20,201 bases of DNA from a virus: the IMG/VR virus record IMGVR_UViG_3300042557_000208, positions 1 to 20,201 of that record; one strand, given 5' to 3'. Shown here one piece after another: positions 5,514-13,615 of this stretch (the first letter of the stretch is position 1; every line of letters begins with the position of its first letter). The notes under the pieces were generated by a model. That model searched no databases and was not told where the DNA came from. It saw only the letters and a list, made by a program, of their open reading frames with translations. A program made the position numbers and the translations under genes.

Positions 5514-5531
5514 TTATAAAATAGTAAATTG
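5501..5531 (+). promoter_or_regulatory. candidate promoter for the structured RNA at 5537
   Basis: TTTG at 5501-5504 (inside the end of the VRR-NUC gene) and TAAATTG at 5525-5531 are 20 nt apart. The -7 element deviates from TAnnTTTG in its last two positions, so this is weak. If real, the RNA would begin at about 5535-5538, exactly where the first hairpin starts. Confidence 0.3.
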
Positions 5532-5536
5532 CAACA

Positions 5537-5633
5537 AGGTTAGAGTCTCAAAAATAGTTAACCTAAGGAATTAAAAGCCCTTGCATGATTTTGGACGTGA
5601 GACTCTCAAATGATTGCAGGGGCTTATTTTTTT
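5537..5633 (+). ncRNA. predicted structured RNA with kissing loops and 3' intrinsic terminator
   Basis: Two hairpins fill the gap after the VRR-NUC gene. Hairpin A pairs AGGTTA (5537-5542) with TAACCT (5559-5564) around a 16-nt loop. Hairpin B pairs 5575-5585 with 5615-5625 (11 bp, one G-U) around a 29-nt loop and is followed by seven T (5627-5633), so it is a good intrinsic terminator. Loop A holds GAGTCTCA (5543-5550) and loop B holds TGAGACTC (5598-5605), which are exact complements. They could form an 8-bp loop-loop interaction, or 9 bp if the closing A-U is used. An unusually large terminator loop complementary to the preceding loop suggests a stand-alone folded RNA of about 100 nt or an attenuator for the gene at 5645. 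No known RNA family is recognised. Confidence 0.6.
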
Positions 5634-5644
5634 AATAAATTTTT

Positions 5645-6199
5645 ATGGAAAATTATAAACCAGAAGAATATTATAGAGCCAAAATTGATAAATATCTTAC
5701 TATGTATTTTATTATTGAAAGAGAGATAAAGTCGGTTTGTGGTAGATACCGAATAGATTATGTTTTGCAATGTAAGGAATCTAAAAAATTATTTGGGTTA
5801 GAGGTTAAATCAGAAAAACGAATGAGAGGTAATGATTTTGGCAAGTATTTAAAACAAGCCAGTAATTATTCTGATTGTGAATGGTATTCAAAATTTGGCA
5901 AAGTAAAGATTTTAATTTTTATTACTCCGGCAATCTCAAATTCATTTATTAACATAACTAAAATGGAATATTTAAATGGCAAAGAAATATACTACTCTCA
6001 ACATGACCGCAATCATGAACATTCCAATGTAGGTGGGTTAATTGGTCAAATTTGTAACATAGGTGAAATCAGAAGTTTTAAAGGTTATTACGGTAATGAT
6101 TATTTTTCATTTATGTATAGAAATAAAACAATCTGGAGTTCAAGACTTAAAGGCAAAATACATGAGGTTAATTATAATTTTTATAATGATAAATTATGA
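5645..6199 (+). CDS. putative PD-(D/E)XK nuclease
   Basis: The 184-aa protein contains RIDYVLQC (Asp38) followed at the right distance by GLEVKSEK (Glu53, Lys55), a D...ExK core as in restriction-endonuclease-fold enzymes, with a possible motif I Glu25 upstream. The C-terminal half is rich in aromatics, Asn and Lys and matches nothing recognised. Its ATG lies 12 nt after the T-run of the terminator-like RNA, so expression probably depends on read-through or an unseen promoter. It overlaps the primase gene as ATGA, linking it to replication. It could process phage replication intermediates or attack host or competitor DNA, and the sequence does not decide which. Confidence 0.6.
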   Translation: MENYKPEEYYRAKIDKYLTMYFIIEREIKSVCGRYRIDYVLQCKESKKLFGLEVKSEKRMRGNDFGKYLKQASNYSDCEWYSKFGKVKILIFITPAISNSFINITKMEYLNGKEIYYSQHDRNHEHSNVGGLIGQICNIGEIRSFKGYYGNDYFSFMYRNKTIWSSRLKGKIHEVNYNFYNDKL

Positions 6200-7095
6200 A
6201 AGATATATTTTTCCAGTTTTATGAATCGGATATTAAATCAACAAAGCCACTAGGTATTGTTTCTTTGGAATACTGGATTAATTCAATGAAAAATCCAAAG
6301 CCAAAATTTAAAGAAATATTTGATAAAATACATTTAGCCTCATTAAATCAAAATAAAGCCGAAAAAGATATTTTAAAGAGATCTTTATACTTTTTTACTC
6401 CTTCGGTTATTGTAAAAACTAAGCGTTGTTATGCTGATATTGATGCATTCACAGGACTGCTTACAGTAGATTTTGATGGATTAGATTCTGATTATGCAAA
6501 CGAATTTAAAAGCGCATTATTTAATCAATATAAATTTATAATTTGTGCGTGGCTTTCTGCATCACATAAAGGCGTTAGAGCATTGATAAAAATACCCATT
6601 GCCAAAAACGTAGATGACTTTAAATTGTATTTTAATGCCATTGAGCAAGAATTAGGAATATATAATGGATTTGACATAGCACCTAAAAACTGTGTTTTAC
6701 CTATGTTTATGTCATACGATACTGATATTTTATCTCGGAATGATTATTCAACATTTACAAAAAAATATAAGCCATTAGAGATTATACCAATACCACAATA
6801 TTTTGTAATAAACGATCCTTCAACTGTTGAACGTATAATTCAATCAACAGTAAATAAAATTAATTTTAATGGTCATCCTCAACTTAGAGCAATATCATTT
6901 GCTTTAGGTGGGTATGTTGCCTCTGGTTATATTGCTCAAATAGAAGCAATACAATTAATTAATAACTGTATTGAGTCAAACGGATATTTATCCAGGCAAA
7001 CAAATGGATTGAAAATGTCAGATGTGTACAAAAAAACTGCAAAGGAAATGATAATAAAAGGTCAAACTAAACCATTAGATATTCAAAAAAGATAA
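6196..7095 (+). CDS. VirE_N/BT4734-like primase domain protein
   Basis: The 299-aa protein carries features of the archaeo-eukaryotic primase-like N-terminal domain of Bacteroidota VirE/BT4734 proteins: LTVDFDG with the metal-binding DFD at 92-94, the segment WLSASHKGVRALIKI starting at 119 (nucleotide-binding SxSxxG region), and a downstream FDIAPKN...MFMSYD segment. The C-terminal 90 residues look helical, like a PriCT-type domain. It probably makes primers for phage replication and works with the helicase encoded one base downstream. In many relatives the primase and helicase are fused. Here they are separate genes. Confidence 0.78.
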   Translation: MKDIFFQFYESDIKSTKPLGIVSLEYWINSMKNPKPKFKEIFDKIHLASLNQNKAEKDILKRSLYFFTPSVIVKTKRCYADIDAFTGLLTVDFDGLDSDYANEFKSALFNQYKFIICAWLSASHKGVRALIKIPIAKNVDDFKLYFNAIEQELGIYNGFDIAPKNCVLPMFMSYDTDILSRNDYSTFTKKYKPLEIIPIPQYFVINDPSTVERIIQSTVNKINFNGHPQLRAISFALGGYVASGYIAQIEAIQLINNCIESNGYLSRQTNGLKMSDVYKKTAKEMIIKGQTKPLDIQKR

Positions 7096-7096
7096 C

Positions 7097-8626
7097 ATGG
7101 ATAAATTCAAAAACAATGCTAAAGACATGACATTAAATCCAGTTGAATGGTTTAATTTCTATGGTGACTTTAAAGAGATATTTAAAAATAGTAAAAATCA
7201 CTATTTTATTTCAGATACTGAAGTTGGTACTTATAAGAGAAAGCAGGAAGTAATATTTAGCGTTAAGGATATTTTTGTTACGATTAAAGATGATGATCAT
7301 TTTGATATACCATCTGGCGCAAAGTACACAAAATTTATGCTACTGACCAAAGTCCGGTATAAAAATAATTATAGCGTTGCTATGAATTTTGTTTTGTTTG
7401 ATTTAATGAAAATTCAAATACCATTTATTAGAGTGGGAGTTGATTATTATAAAAAGATTACAAAGCCTACCAGATATGGAGGTAATGCGGTTTTGTTAAA
7501 ACATTGGAGAAAAGAGGAAATTAAACAAGATTATGACGCAAATTTTTTAAATAAAATCTACAAATATGATGACTTTACTATTGAGCCTAATAATGTAGAT
7601 TATTCTGCTACAATCAATAATTTTTACAATTTATATGCAAAATTTCAGCATGAAATACATTCTGATTTGGTAAAAGAAACCGAGATAGAAACCTCCTTAA
7701 ATTTGATTAAGCATATTTTTGGCAATAAATATGAAATAGGATTAAGGTATTTAAAGGTTTTATTTGAGTACCCAAAGCAAATTTTACCTATAGTAGTGTT
7801 AGTATCTGAGGAAAGAGGAACTGGTAAAACAACTTTTTTAAACTGGATGGACATGATTTTTGGTGAAAATTGTGTAAGTATTTCACCAGATGATGTGGCA
7901 CGTGGTTTTAATTCGATTTACGCTACTAAAAACATTATACTTATAGATGAAGCAGTTGCAGAGAAACAAGCTACTGTAGAGAAGCTAAAAAGCATAGCTA
8001 CTGCCAAAACAATCTCAGTATCTCAAAAGTTTGTTTCTGAATATTCAATACCTTTTTATGGTAAAATTATTTTATGTACTAATAAAGAAACCGATTTTAT
8101 GAAAATAGACAATGAGGAAATCAGATTCTTTGTATTGAAAGTACCTACAATACAAAAATTAAATACCCAGATTGAAACTTTATTATTTAATGAGATACCT
8201 AAGTTTTTAAAGTACCTAACACAATTACCAGATATTGATTTTTCGTTATCACGTATGGTTTTTACTGCTGATGAAATTAAATCAGATGCTTTAGAGATTG
8301 TAAAAGAAGAAAGTAAAAGCGGACTCTGTAAAGAAATTGATATTATAGTTGAGGACTTTTTTAATAACAATGCAAAAATTGATGAATTTCAAGCAACTGC
8401 ACTAGATATAAAAAATAGATTTTTTAGTAGAGATAACTCAATTTCGGCTAATTACATTAGAAAGGTATTAAAAAATGAATTTAAACTAAATCCTGACAAA
8501 ATTCAGCGATATAATCCCTTTAATGAAACCATGACTTCACAAACTGGTACACCTTTTACCTTTAAAAGAATACATTTCTGTGATTTTGTAAAAAACTTTT
8601 TTAACGCTGAATTTGTAGACTTCTGA
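7097..8626 (+). CDS. SF3-like replicative helicase (DUF5906-type primase-helicase ATPase)
   Basis: The 509-aa protein has an ATPase core with Walker A GTGKT (241-245, preceded by SEER), Walker B ILIDEA (Asp284, Glu285) and sensor/motif C IILCTNKE with Asn329. These are the ordered motifs of superfamily 3 helicases used by phages and plasmids. The C-terminal region (about 395-500) resembles a winged-helix DNA-binding domain. It would unwind DNA at the phage origin with the upstream primase. The gene is followed by an AT-rich repeat region, and one copy of the TTGTAAAAAACT repeat lies within its own 3' end (8586-8597). Confidence 0.85.
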   Translation: MDKFKNNAKDMTLNPVEWFNFYGDFKEIFKNSKNHYFISDTEVGTYKRKQEVIFSVKDIFVTIKDDDHFDIPSGAKYTKFMLLTKVRYKNNYSVAMNFVLFDLMKIQIPFIRVGVDYYKKITKPTRYGGNAVLLKHWRKEEIKQDYDANFLNKIYKYDDFTIEPNNVDYSATINNFYNLYAKFQHEIHSDLVKETEIETSLNLIKHIFGNKYEIGLRYLKVLFEYPKQILPIVVLVSEERGTGKTTFLNWMDMIFGENCVSISPDDVARGFNSIYATKNIILIDEAVAEKQATVEKLKSIATAKTISVSQKFVSEYSIPFYGKIILCTNKETDFMKIDNEEIRFFVLKVPTIQKLNTQIETLLFNEIPKFLKYLTQLPDIDFSLSRMVFTADEIKSDALEIVKEESKSGLCKEIDIIVEDFFNNNAKIDEFQATALDIKNRFFSRDNSISANYIRKVLKNEFKLNPDKIQRYNPFNETMTSQTGTPFTFKRIHFCDFVKNFFNAEFVDF

Positions 8627-8848
8627 TTATCAGTATGTTAAAAAATGTAAAAAAAATATACCCTTTAAAAGTTAGTATAAAAAAAAAATAAACAAAAAAA
8701 AAACCTATTTACTTTATATTACTATTATTATTAACTTTTTTACAAAATAGTAAAAATATAGTATTAACAGTATTTAAAGTTGGTTTTAGTCTGTTTAAAA
8801 CTTGTAAAAAACTTGTAAAAAAGTGTTTAAAACTTAAAATAACAAAAC
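8627..8848 (+). other. AT-rich non-coding repeat region, candidate replication origin
   Basis: This 222-nt gap after the helicase gene is extremely AT-rich with long A-runs (8678-8703). Iteron-like words recur: TTGTAAAAAACT at 8802-8813 (also at 8586-8597 inside the helicase gene), TTGTAAAAAAGT at 8813-8824, and its exact reverse complement ACTTTTTTACAA at 8734-8745. GTTTAAAACTT occurs as a direct repeat at 8793-8803 and 8825-8835. Repeats beside a primase/helicase pair in an easily melted region are what a phage origin looks like. A promoter region for the 8849 gene is an alternative or additional role, although no TAnnTTTG match is present. Confidence 0.45.
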
Positions 8849-9076
8849 ATGAAACTAATAAATGATACTGATCTATTTAAAGCCTGGCAAACCATTGACA
8901 AACTTAATTCTGGGGATATATATAAACTTTCTAAAATACCTCAACATCGCAGAAATTTATTTATACGATGCATTAAGCAAAGAATAGATACCTTAAAGGA
9001 TTGTGAATTTAATCCTGATTATACAAAAATTAAGAAGTTATCAGATTTTTATACCTTTACCTGTGAAATTAGTTAA
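8849..9076 (+). CDS. hypothetical 75-aa protein between origin-like region and terminase
   Basis: The product (MKLINDTDLFKAWQTIDKLN...) is basic and mostly helical, with an IPQHRRNLFIRCIKQRI segment near residues 30-46 that could bind nucleic acid. No family is recognised. It is separated from the helicase gene by the repeat region and from the small terminase by 24 nt, so it starts the packaging operon or is a small early gene placed by the origin. Function unknown. Confidence 0.6.
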   Translation: MKLINDTDLFKAWQTIDKLNSGDIYKLSKIPQHRRNLFIRCIKQRIDTLKDCEFNPDYTKIKKLSDFYTFTCEIS

Positions 9077-9100
9077 CTGAAATAAACTAAATATTTTACA

Positions 9101-9406
9101 ATGGCAGATGGTAGAAAAAATAATAGTGGTACTTTAGGCAATAATGGAGGCAGACCGCCAAAGTCAGACGAAATAGCTTTAATTGCAAGACTATCGCCAA
9201 TGGATAACCTGGCGTTAAAATTACTTAATGATAAGTTAGAGGAGGGCGATATGGCAGCTCTTAAAATGTTTATGGAATACAGATGGTCTAAACCAAAGCA
9301 AGAAGTTGCCATTGATGGTGATCTAATGCTAAGCATTCCTGCTCCTGTGATCTACAATACTGCACCTCCAATAGCAAATAATGAAAATGACATAGAAGAT
9401 GTTTAA
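9101..9406 (+). CDS. terminase small subunit-like protein
   Basis: The 101-aa product begins with a basic, Gly- and Asn-rich stretch containing NNGGRPPKSDE, followed by a helical section (ALKLLNDKLEEGDMAALKMF, about 45-64) and an acidic tail. Proteins of this type, with the GGRPP motif and lying directly before the large terminase, are common small-terminase or terminase-associated proteins of Bacteroidota phages. It would recognise packaging sites and load the large subunit. It overlaps the large terminase gene by 8 nt. It is shorter than many small terminases, so the call rests mainly on position. Confidence 0.6.
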   Translation: MADGRKNNSGTLGNNGGRPPKSDEIALIARLSPMDNLALKLLNDKLEEGDMAALKMFMEYRWSKPKQEVAIDGDLMLSIPAPVIYNTAPPIANNENDIEDV

Positions 9407-10565
9407 ATGCTCACCTGTCTTTTATAAGAATTATAATTACAAAGAGAAGGTTTTAATCAATCAGGGCGGCACATCCTCAAGCAAAACCTACTCCATTATG
9501 CAACTGCTATTCTATAAAGCAGTAACAGAGCAGAGATCAGTTATAACAGTAGCCGGTGAATCATTGCCTAACCTTAGAAAAGGTGCTTACAGGGATGCTG
9601 AAAATATCTTTGCAGATAACAAATATCTACAATCGCAACTAAAGTTCTGGAATAAGACTGAGCGAATAATCTACTTTAAGAACGGATCTTTGATTGAGTT
9701 TGTATCATTTGAAAATGAGCAATCAGCTAAGAATGGTAAGCGTGACTATCTTTTTGTTAATGAGGCTAATGGTATAAGCTATCAAATTTACTGGCAGTTA
9801 GCAATCAGGACAAAAAATCAGATATACATAGACTATAATCCTACTAATGAGTTCTGGGCGCATACTAAGCTAATAGGTCAGCCAGATACGAAGCTGATAA
9901 TAACAGACCATAGGCACAATCCATTCCTATCAGAGCAGGACCATGAAAGAATAGAGGCTATAAAAGACTTAGACTTAGAACTGTGGCGAGTATATGCCAG
10001 AGGCATGACCGGTAAGATTGAGGGCGTTATATTCCGTAACTGGGCAATATGTGAAAAGATACCAGAGGATGCTGAGCTGATTAGCTATGGCATTGACTTT
10101 GGCTTTACTAACGATCCCACAGGCATAATAGAAGTTTACAAATCAGGTGGTGAGTTATGGGTAAATGAGATGTGCTATGAAACTAGACTAACCAATATGG
10201 ATATTTGCAGGAAGCTAAGAGATTTTGGCGTAACAGATGATCAGGAAATCATAGCTGATTCGGCAGAGCCTAAGTCTATTCAAGAAATATATGCAGAGGG
10301 ATTTAACATTCACGGCGCAATGAAAGGACCAGACAGTATAAAGCAAGGCATTGACATCCTTAAAAGATATAAAATAAATATAACGGCAAATAGCCATAAC
10401 TTTAAAAAGGAATTATATTCATATATTTGGAAAAAAGATAAGACAGGCAGGATGCTTAATGAGCCTATTGATGCTTTTAACCACTTAATAGATCCGTTAC
10501 GTTATGTGGCATTAAATAAGTTAGCATCTAAGATTAAACAAGAATATTCATTTGATTGGAACTAA
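9399..10565 (+). CDS. terL: terminase large subunit (PBSX-like)
   Basis: The 388-aa protein shows a Walker A-like GGTSSSKT (23-30), a Walker B region DYLFVNEAN with the catalytic Glu122 (an Asn replaces the usual Asp, as often seen in PBSX-type terminases), and a C-terminal RNase H-like nuclease domain with YGIDFGFTNDPT (Asp233), IIADSAEP (Asp287) and DAFNHLIDPLRY (Asp358/Asp365). It pumps DNA into the prohead through the portal encoded next and cuts the concatemer. All catalytic motifs are intact. The stop lies one base before the portal ATG. Confidence 0.95.
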   Translation: MFKCSPVFYKNYNYKEKVLINQGGTSSSKTYSIMQLLFYKAVTEQRSVITVAGESLPNLRKGAYRDAENIFADNKYLQSQLKFWNKTERIIYFKNGSLIEFVSFENEQSAKNGKRDYLFVNEANGISYQIYWQLAIRTKNQIYIDYNPTNEFWAHTKLIGQPDTKLIITDHRHNPFLSEQDHERIEAIKDLDLELWRVYARGMTGKIEGVIFRNWAICEKIPEDAELISYGIDFGFTNDPTGIIEVYKSGGELWVNEMCYETRLTNMDICRKLRDFGVTDDQEIIADSAEPKSIQEIYAEGFNIHGAMKGPDSIKQGIDILKRYKINITANSHNFKKELYSYIWKKDKTGRMLNEPIDAFNHLIDPLRYVALNKLASKIKQEYSFDWN

Positions 10566-10566
10566 A

Positions 10567-12009
10567 ATGGGCGTATTTTCTAAAATATTCAAAGCTGATA
10601 TAGAAAAGGCAGCTACTACTCAGTTAGAGGCGTTAATGCCTGGACTTCAGCAACAAATAACTGCTAACCTATATAACCAGAATGTTTTTGGATGGATTGG
10701 CAATAATCAGGTCATAGTTGACTTTGAGGACAAAGTAAAGTTTGTTGACGAGGGATTTAAGAAAAACGCTGACATATATACCTGCATTGATATTATATCA
10801 AAGAAAATAGCGGAATGCGCTTATTGCCTATACGAAGTAAAAGAGGGCGTAACTAAAAAGGATCTAAAGGTATTCCAGAATATGTCAATGGCTGAGGGTG
10901 CTACTGCTAAGATGCGGACTTTGCAACTTAAAGAGCAGATGTTTAACCAAGTAGAAAACAATCCTATTTTGGACTTACTGGCAAAGCCTAATCCTCAGCA
11001 GACTTATGAGGAATGGATGACTGATCTAGCAGGGTTCTTTTTATGTACTGGCGATGGATATATCTTTGGAAATGGCAAGGATCCTGACATGACTGCAAAA
11101 TGCATCTGGTCACAACTCTACTCTTTGCCTAGTCAGTTTATAGAGATTATCTCTGGTGGAATGTTTGAGCCAATCAAAGGTTATCAGATGCGCTCTGTTT
11201 ATATGACCGAAGTGCCTATACCGGCTCACCAAGTTGTGCATTTTAAATCCTTTAATCCTGACTTTACGCTGACAGGTGCGCAACTTTACGGACAGTCACC
11301 TATTAAAGCTATTTACAGGAATGTGCTAAAAGAGAATGAGGGCGATAACGAATTACTAAAGCAAATCAGGAATGGTGGTGCTTATGGTTTTATATCTCCA
11401 GATGGACCGGGTGCATCGCTGACTAAAGATCAGATGAATGTGCTTAAAGAAAAGTTTGTGGAGGCTAAGCGTGGCGAAACCTTAATGGATCGTATATTCC
11501 CAAGCTCTGGTCCTTTGAAATGGACTCAGATAGGAATGCCATCTACTGATCTGCAATTAATAGAATCGCTTAACATTGATACCAGAAAGATATATGCAGC
11601 GTTTCACGTTCCTATACAGTTTTCAGGTAGTGAAGCAGCATCAACCGATAATAACATGGGTTGGGCGTCAAAGCAGTTAATCTATAACGCAACCGCTCCA
11701 CTATCTCGCAAGATCAGGGATGCAATCAATAAGTTTGTTTGTGAGCCATACGCTAAAGTTTACGGTAACCAATATTACTTTGATTTTGATTTTAGCTCTT
11801 ATCCTGAGATGCAGGAAGACATGGAACGCCTTACTGCATGGCTAAATCAATCATATTGGATTACTCCAGATGAGAAGCGTATTGCTCAGGGTTATGATAA
11901 GATAAGTAGTGTAGATATGAGCAAGATATACGTACCTGCTAACTTAGTACCTATTGAAGAATTGTCGCTAGACCAGGCTTATAACAATGCAACCATAAAT
12001 GGCAAGTAG
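10567..12009 (+). CDS. portal protein (HK97 family)
   Basis: The 480-aa protein follows TerL directly and has HK97-type portal features: an N-terminal KNADIYTCIDIISKKIAECA helix (active set of about residues 63-85), the DLLAKPNPQQTYEEWM segment, a long central region with PIPAHQVVHFK and SFNPD, and a C-terminal KIRDAINKFVCEPYAK helix. Portals form the dodecameric ring for DNA entry at one capsid vertex. The frame is open to a TTG at 10552, but the ATG at 10567 right after the TerL stop is preferred. It overlaps the minor head gene by 11 nt. Confidence 0.92.
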   Translation: MGVFSKIFKADIEKAATTQLEALMPGLQQQITANLYNQNVFGWIGNNQVIVDFEDKVKFVDEGFKKNADIYTCIDIISKKIAECAYCLYEVKEGVTKKDLKVFQNMSMAEGATAKMRTLQLKEQMFNQVENNPILDLLAKPNPQQTYEEWMTDLAGFFLCTGDGYIFGNGKDPDMTAKCIWSQLYSLPSQFIEIISGGMFEPIKGYQMRSVYMTEVPIPAHQVVHFKSFNPDFTLTGAQLYGQSPIKAIYRNVLKENEGDNELLKQIRNGGAYGFISPDGPGASLTKDQMNVLKEKFVEAKRGETLMDRIFPSSGPLKWTQIGMPSTDLQLIESLNIDTRKIYAAFHVPIQFSGSEAASTDNNMGWASKQLIYNATAPLSRKIRDAINKFVCEPYAKVYGNQYYFDFDFSSYPEMQEDMERLTAWLNQSYWITPDEKRIAQGYDKISSVDMSKIYVPANLVPIEELSLDQAYNNATINGK

Positions 12010-12880
12010 TGTTAAATACCATAAAACCTATTTAAAGCTACATAAGGAATATGAGGCTTATGCGTACCCTATTATAAAAAAAGCTTTAGATGACCAGACA
12101 GGTGCAGTTGCTGACTTTGTCAATGAAGATACGTTTGATAACATAGAGTTATACATCCAGTTCTTAGTGCAGCAAAAGCCTTTGTATTCTGGATTAGAAA
12201 AGATATACACAAAGGTTGGCGTTTCGGCAGCTACATTCTCTTATGACTGGATTCGTAACTCAGTACCTAAAACTAAAAAGGATTTTATAATTGATTTCTT
12301 TAATGCTGCATGGTACGAAGAAATGGTAAACTACTTTAGGCTAATCGGAGGTACTAAGGTTACAGGCATAGACGAAACTACAATGGATAAGGTTAAGACT
12401 TTATTAGCTAATATTTTAGGACAAAATTTGTCCAGAAGAGATCAGGCTAAACTATTTGAAGAAACGCTAAATGATCCTGCATTTAACAGAGCAAGGTCTT
12501 TAGTTATAGCTAGAACAGAATCTACAACTGCTGCAAACTTTGGGATTAACATGGGTGCTGAGAGTTCTGATTATGAGGTGCAAAAGTTCTGGATTAACAC
12601 AAAGGATAAACGTACTAGACTTTCGCACCTAGCAATGACTCAGGATCGAATAGGATTAAATCAGTTTTTTACGCTTAGAAATCCTAAAACTAATGTAGTT
12701 ACTGAAATGATGTACCCTGGTGATGTCGGTACTGCTTTGAATAAAATACCTGCTGCTGAGGTTGTTAATTGCCGTTGCGTTATGGCAACCGAAGCGATAA
12801 AGGATGCTGATGGTTTGCCGATACTAAAACCGAGAACGCCTGAGTATCTAAGAAAATTAAAAGAAATAGATAATGAATAG
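11999..12880 (+). CDS. minor head protein (SPP1 gp7/Mu gpF-like)
   Basis: The 293-aa protein has the C-terminal signature of the Mu F/SPP1 gp7 head morphogenesis family: IARTESTTAANFG, WINTKDKRTRLSHLAM with His210, a MYPGD segment, and the terminal NCRC (257-260). Members are minor capsid components that associate with the portal in assembling proheads and may travel with the DNA. The order portal, minor head, protease, capsid is as expected for HK97-like modules. The start at 11999 overlaps the portal gene end. Confidence 0.88.
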   Translation: MASSVKYHKTYLKLHKEYEAYAYPIIKKALDDQTGAVADFVNEDTFDNIELYIQFLVQQKPLYSGLEKIYTKVGVSAATFSYDWIRNSVPKTKKDFIIDFFNAAWYEEMVNYFRLIGGTKVTGIDETTMDKVKTLLANILGQNLSRRDQAKLFEETLNDPAFNRARSLVIARTESTTAANFGINMGAESSDYEVQKFWINTKDKRTRLSHLAMTQDRIGLNQFFTLRNPKTNVVTEMMYPGDVGTALNKIPAAEVVNCRCVMATEAIKDADGLPILKPRTPEYLRKLKEIDNE

Positions 12881-12905
12881 TATATTTACATAAAATTTTT
12901 TAATC

Positions 12906-13613
12906 ATGAAAGGATTATTAGAATACAAGAATTATAAAGCCGAGATAAAAGACATGGATTCTGAAAGGATGACAGTCACAGGCTACTTTGCAAGTTTTGG
13001 GAATATAGATTATGATGATGATATTATTATGCCCGGTGCAGCGACAAAGACAATCGCAGAACGTGGTCCAAAAGGATCGAATGAGATATTCTTTTTAAAT
13101 CAGCATAACTGGTCTCAACCGCATGGAAAACCTATGGTATTAGAGGCTCAGGAAAAAGGAATATACTTTGAGAGTTCTATTGCACCTACAAGCTACGGCA
13201 GGGATGCAATGATTCTTTATGCAGAGGGTATTGTAATTCAGCATTCTATTGGTTTTAGCACTATGAAAGCTGACTATGATCAGAATACAGGAATGCGCAT
13301 GATTAAAGAAATAAAATTATACGAGGGATCAAATGTCACTCTGGGTGCTAATCCAGAAACTCCATTTATGGGATTTAAGTCCTTGACTATGGCAGAGATA
13401 AACGATCAGATTGGTAAAATGATTAAGCTACTAAAAGATGGTAGCTTGACAGACGAAGGCTTTGGCAGGTTAGAAATAGCATTAAAGCAATTTCAACTAG
13501 AGGCGTTCAATTTAGGTAAAAATTCACTATCGGAAGCAGAGCCGACATTAGTCACTCCAGTAAAAGATGAGCCGAATATATTAACAGAATTAATAAAACA
13601 TTTAGAAAAGTAA
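12906..13613 (+). CDS. HK97-family prohead protease
   Basis: The 235-aa protein matches the U35/HK97 prohead protease: VTGYFASFGNIDYDDDIIMPGA at the N-terminus (about 24-45), the catalytic histidine in LNQHNW (His67), the nucleophile in QHSIGF (Ser114), and an acidic residue in the following strand IKLYEGSNV (Glu140). It cleaves scaffold and capsid delta domains during maturation. The C-terminal 60 or so residues are low-similarity and Leu, Glu and Lys rich. It is followed two bases later by the capsid gene with a predicted N-terminal delta domain, its likely substrate. Confidence 0.93.
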   Translation: MKGLLEYKNYKAEIKDMDSERMTVTGYFASFGNIDYDDDIIMPGAATKTIAERGPKGSNEIFFLNQHNWSQPHGKPMVLEAQEKGIYFESSIAPTSYGRDAMILYAEGIVIQHSIGFSTMKADYDQNTGMRMIKEIKLYEGSNVTLGANPETPFMGFKSLTMAEINDQIGKMIKLLKDGSLTDEGFGRLEIALKQFQLEAFNLGKNSLSEAEPTLVTPVKDEPNILTELIKHLEK

Positions 13614-13615
13614 AA

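Noticed and set aside
8056-8370. Minus-strand ORF of 104 codons inside the helicase gene
   Set aside because: It is a shadow of the SF3 helicase coding sequence, rich in Ser, Ile and Leu with no recognisable motif.
9073-9336. Minus-strand ORF of 87 codons opposite the small terminase
   Set aside because: It is almost completely covered by the small terminase gene, which fits gene order and composition better.
10552-10566. TTG start for the portal gene
   Set aside because: It lies inside the TerL gene end. ATG 10567, directly after the TerL stop, gives a normal portal N-terminus.
12881-12888. TATATTTA upstream of the prohead protease as a promoter
   Set aside because: The last base mismatches TAnnTTTG, there is no TTTG at -33 distance, and the gap to the ATG (17 nt) does not match the other promoters. 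The gene is within a continuous head operon.
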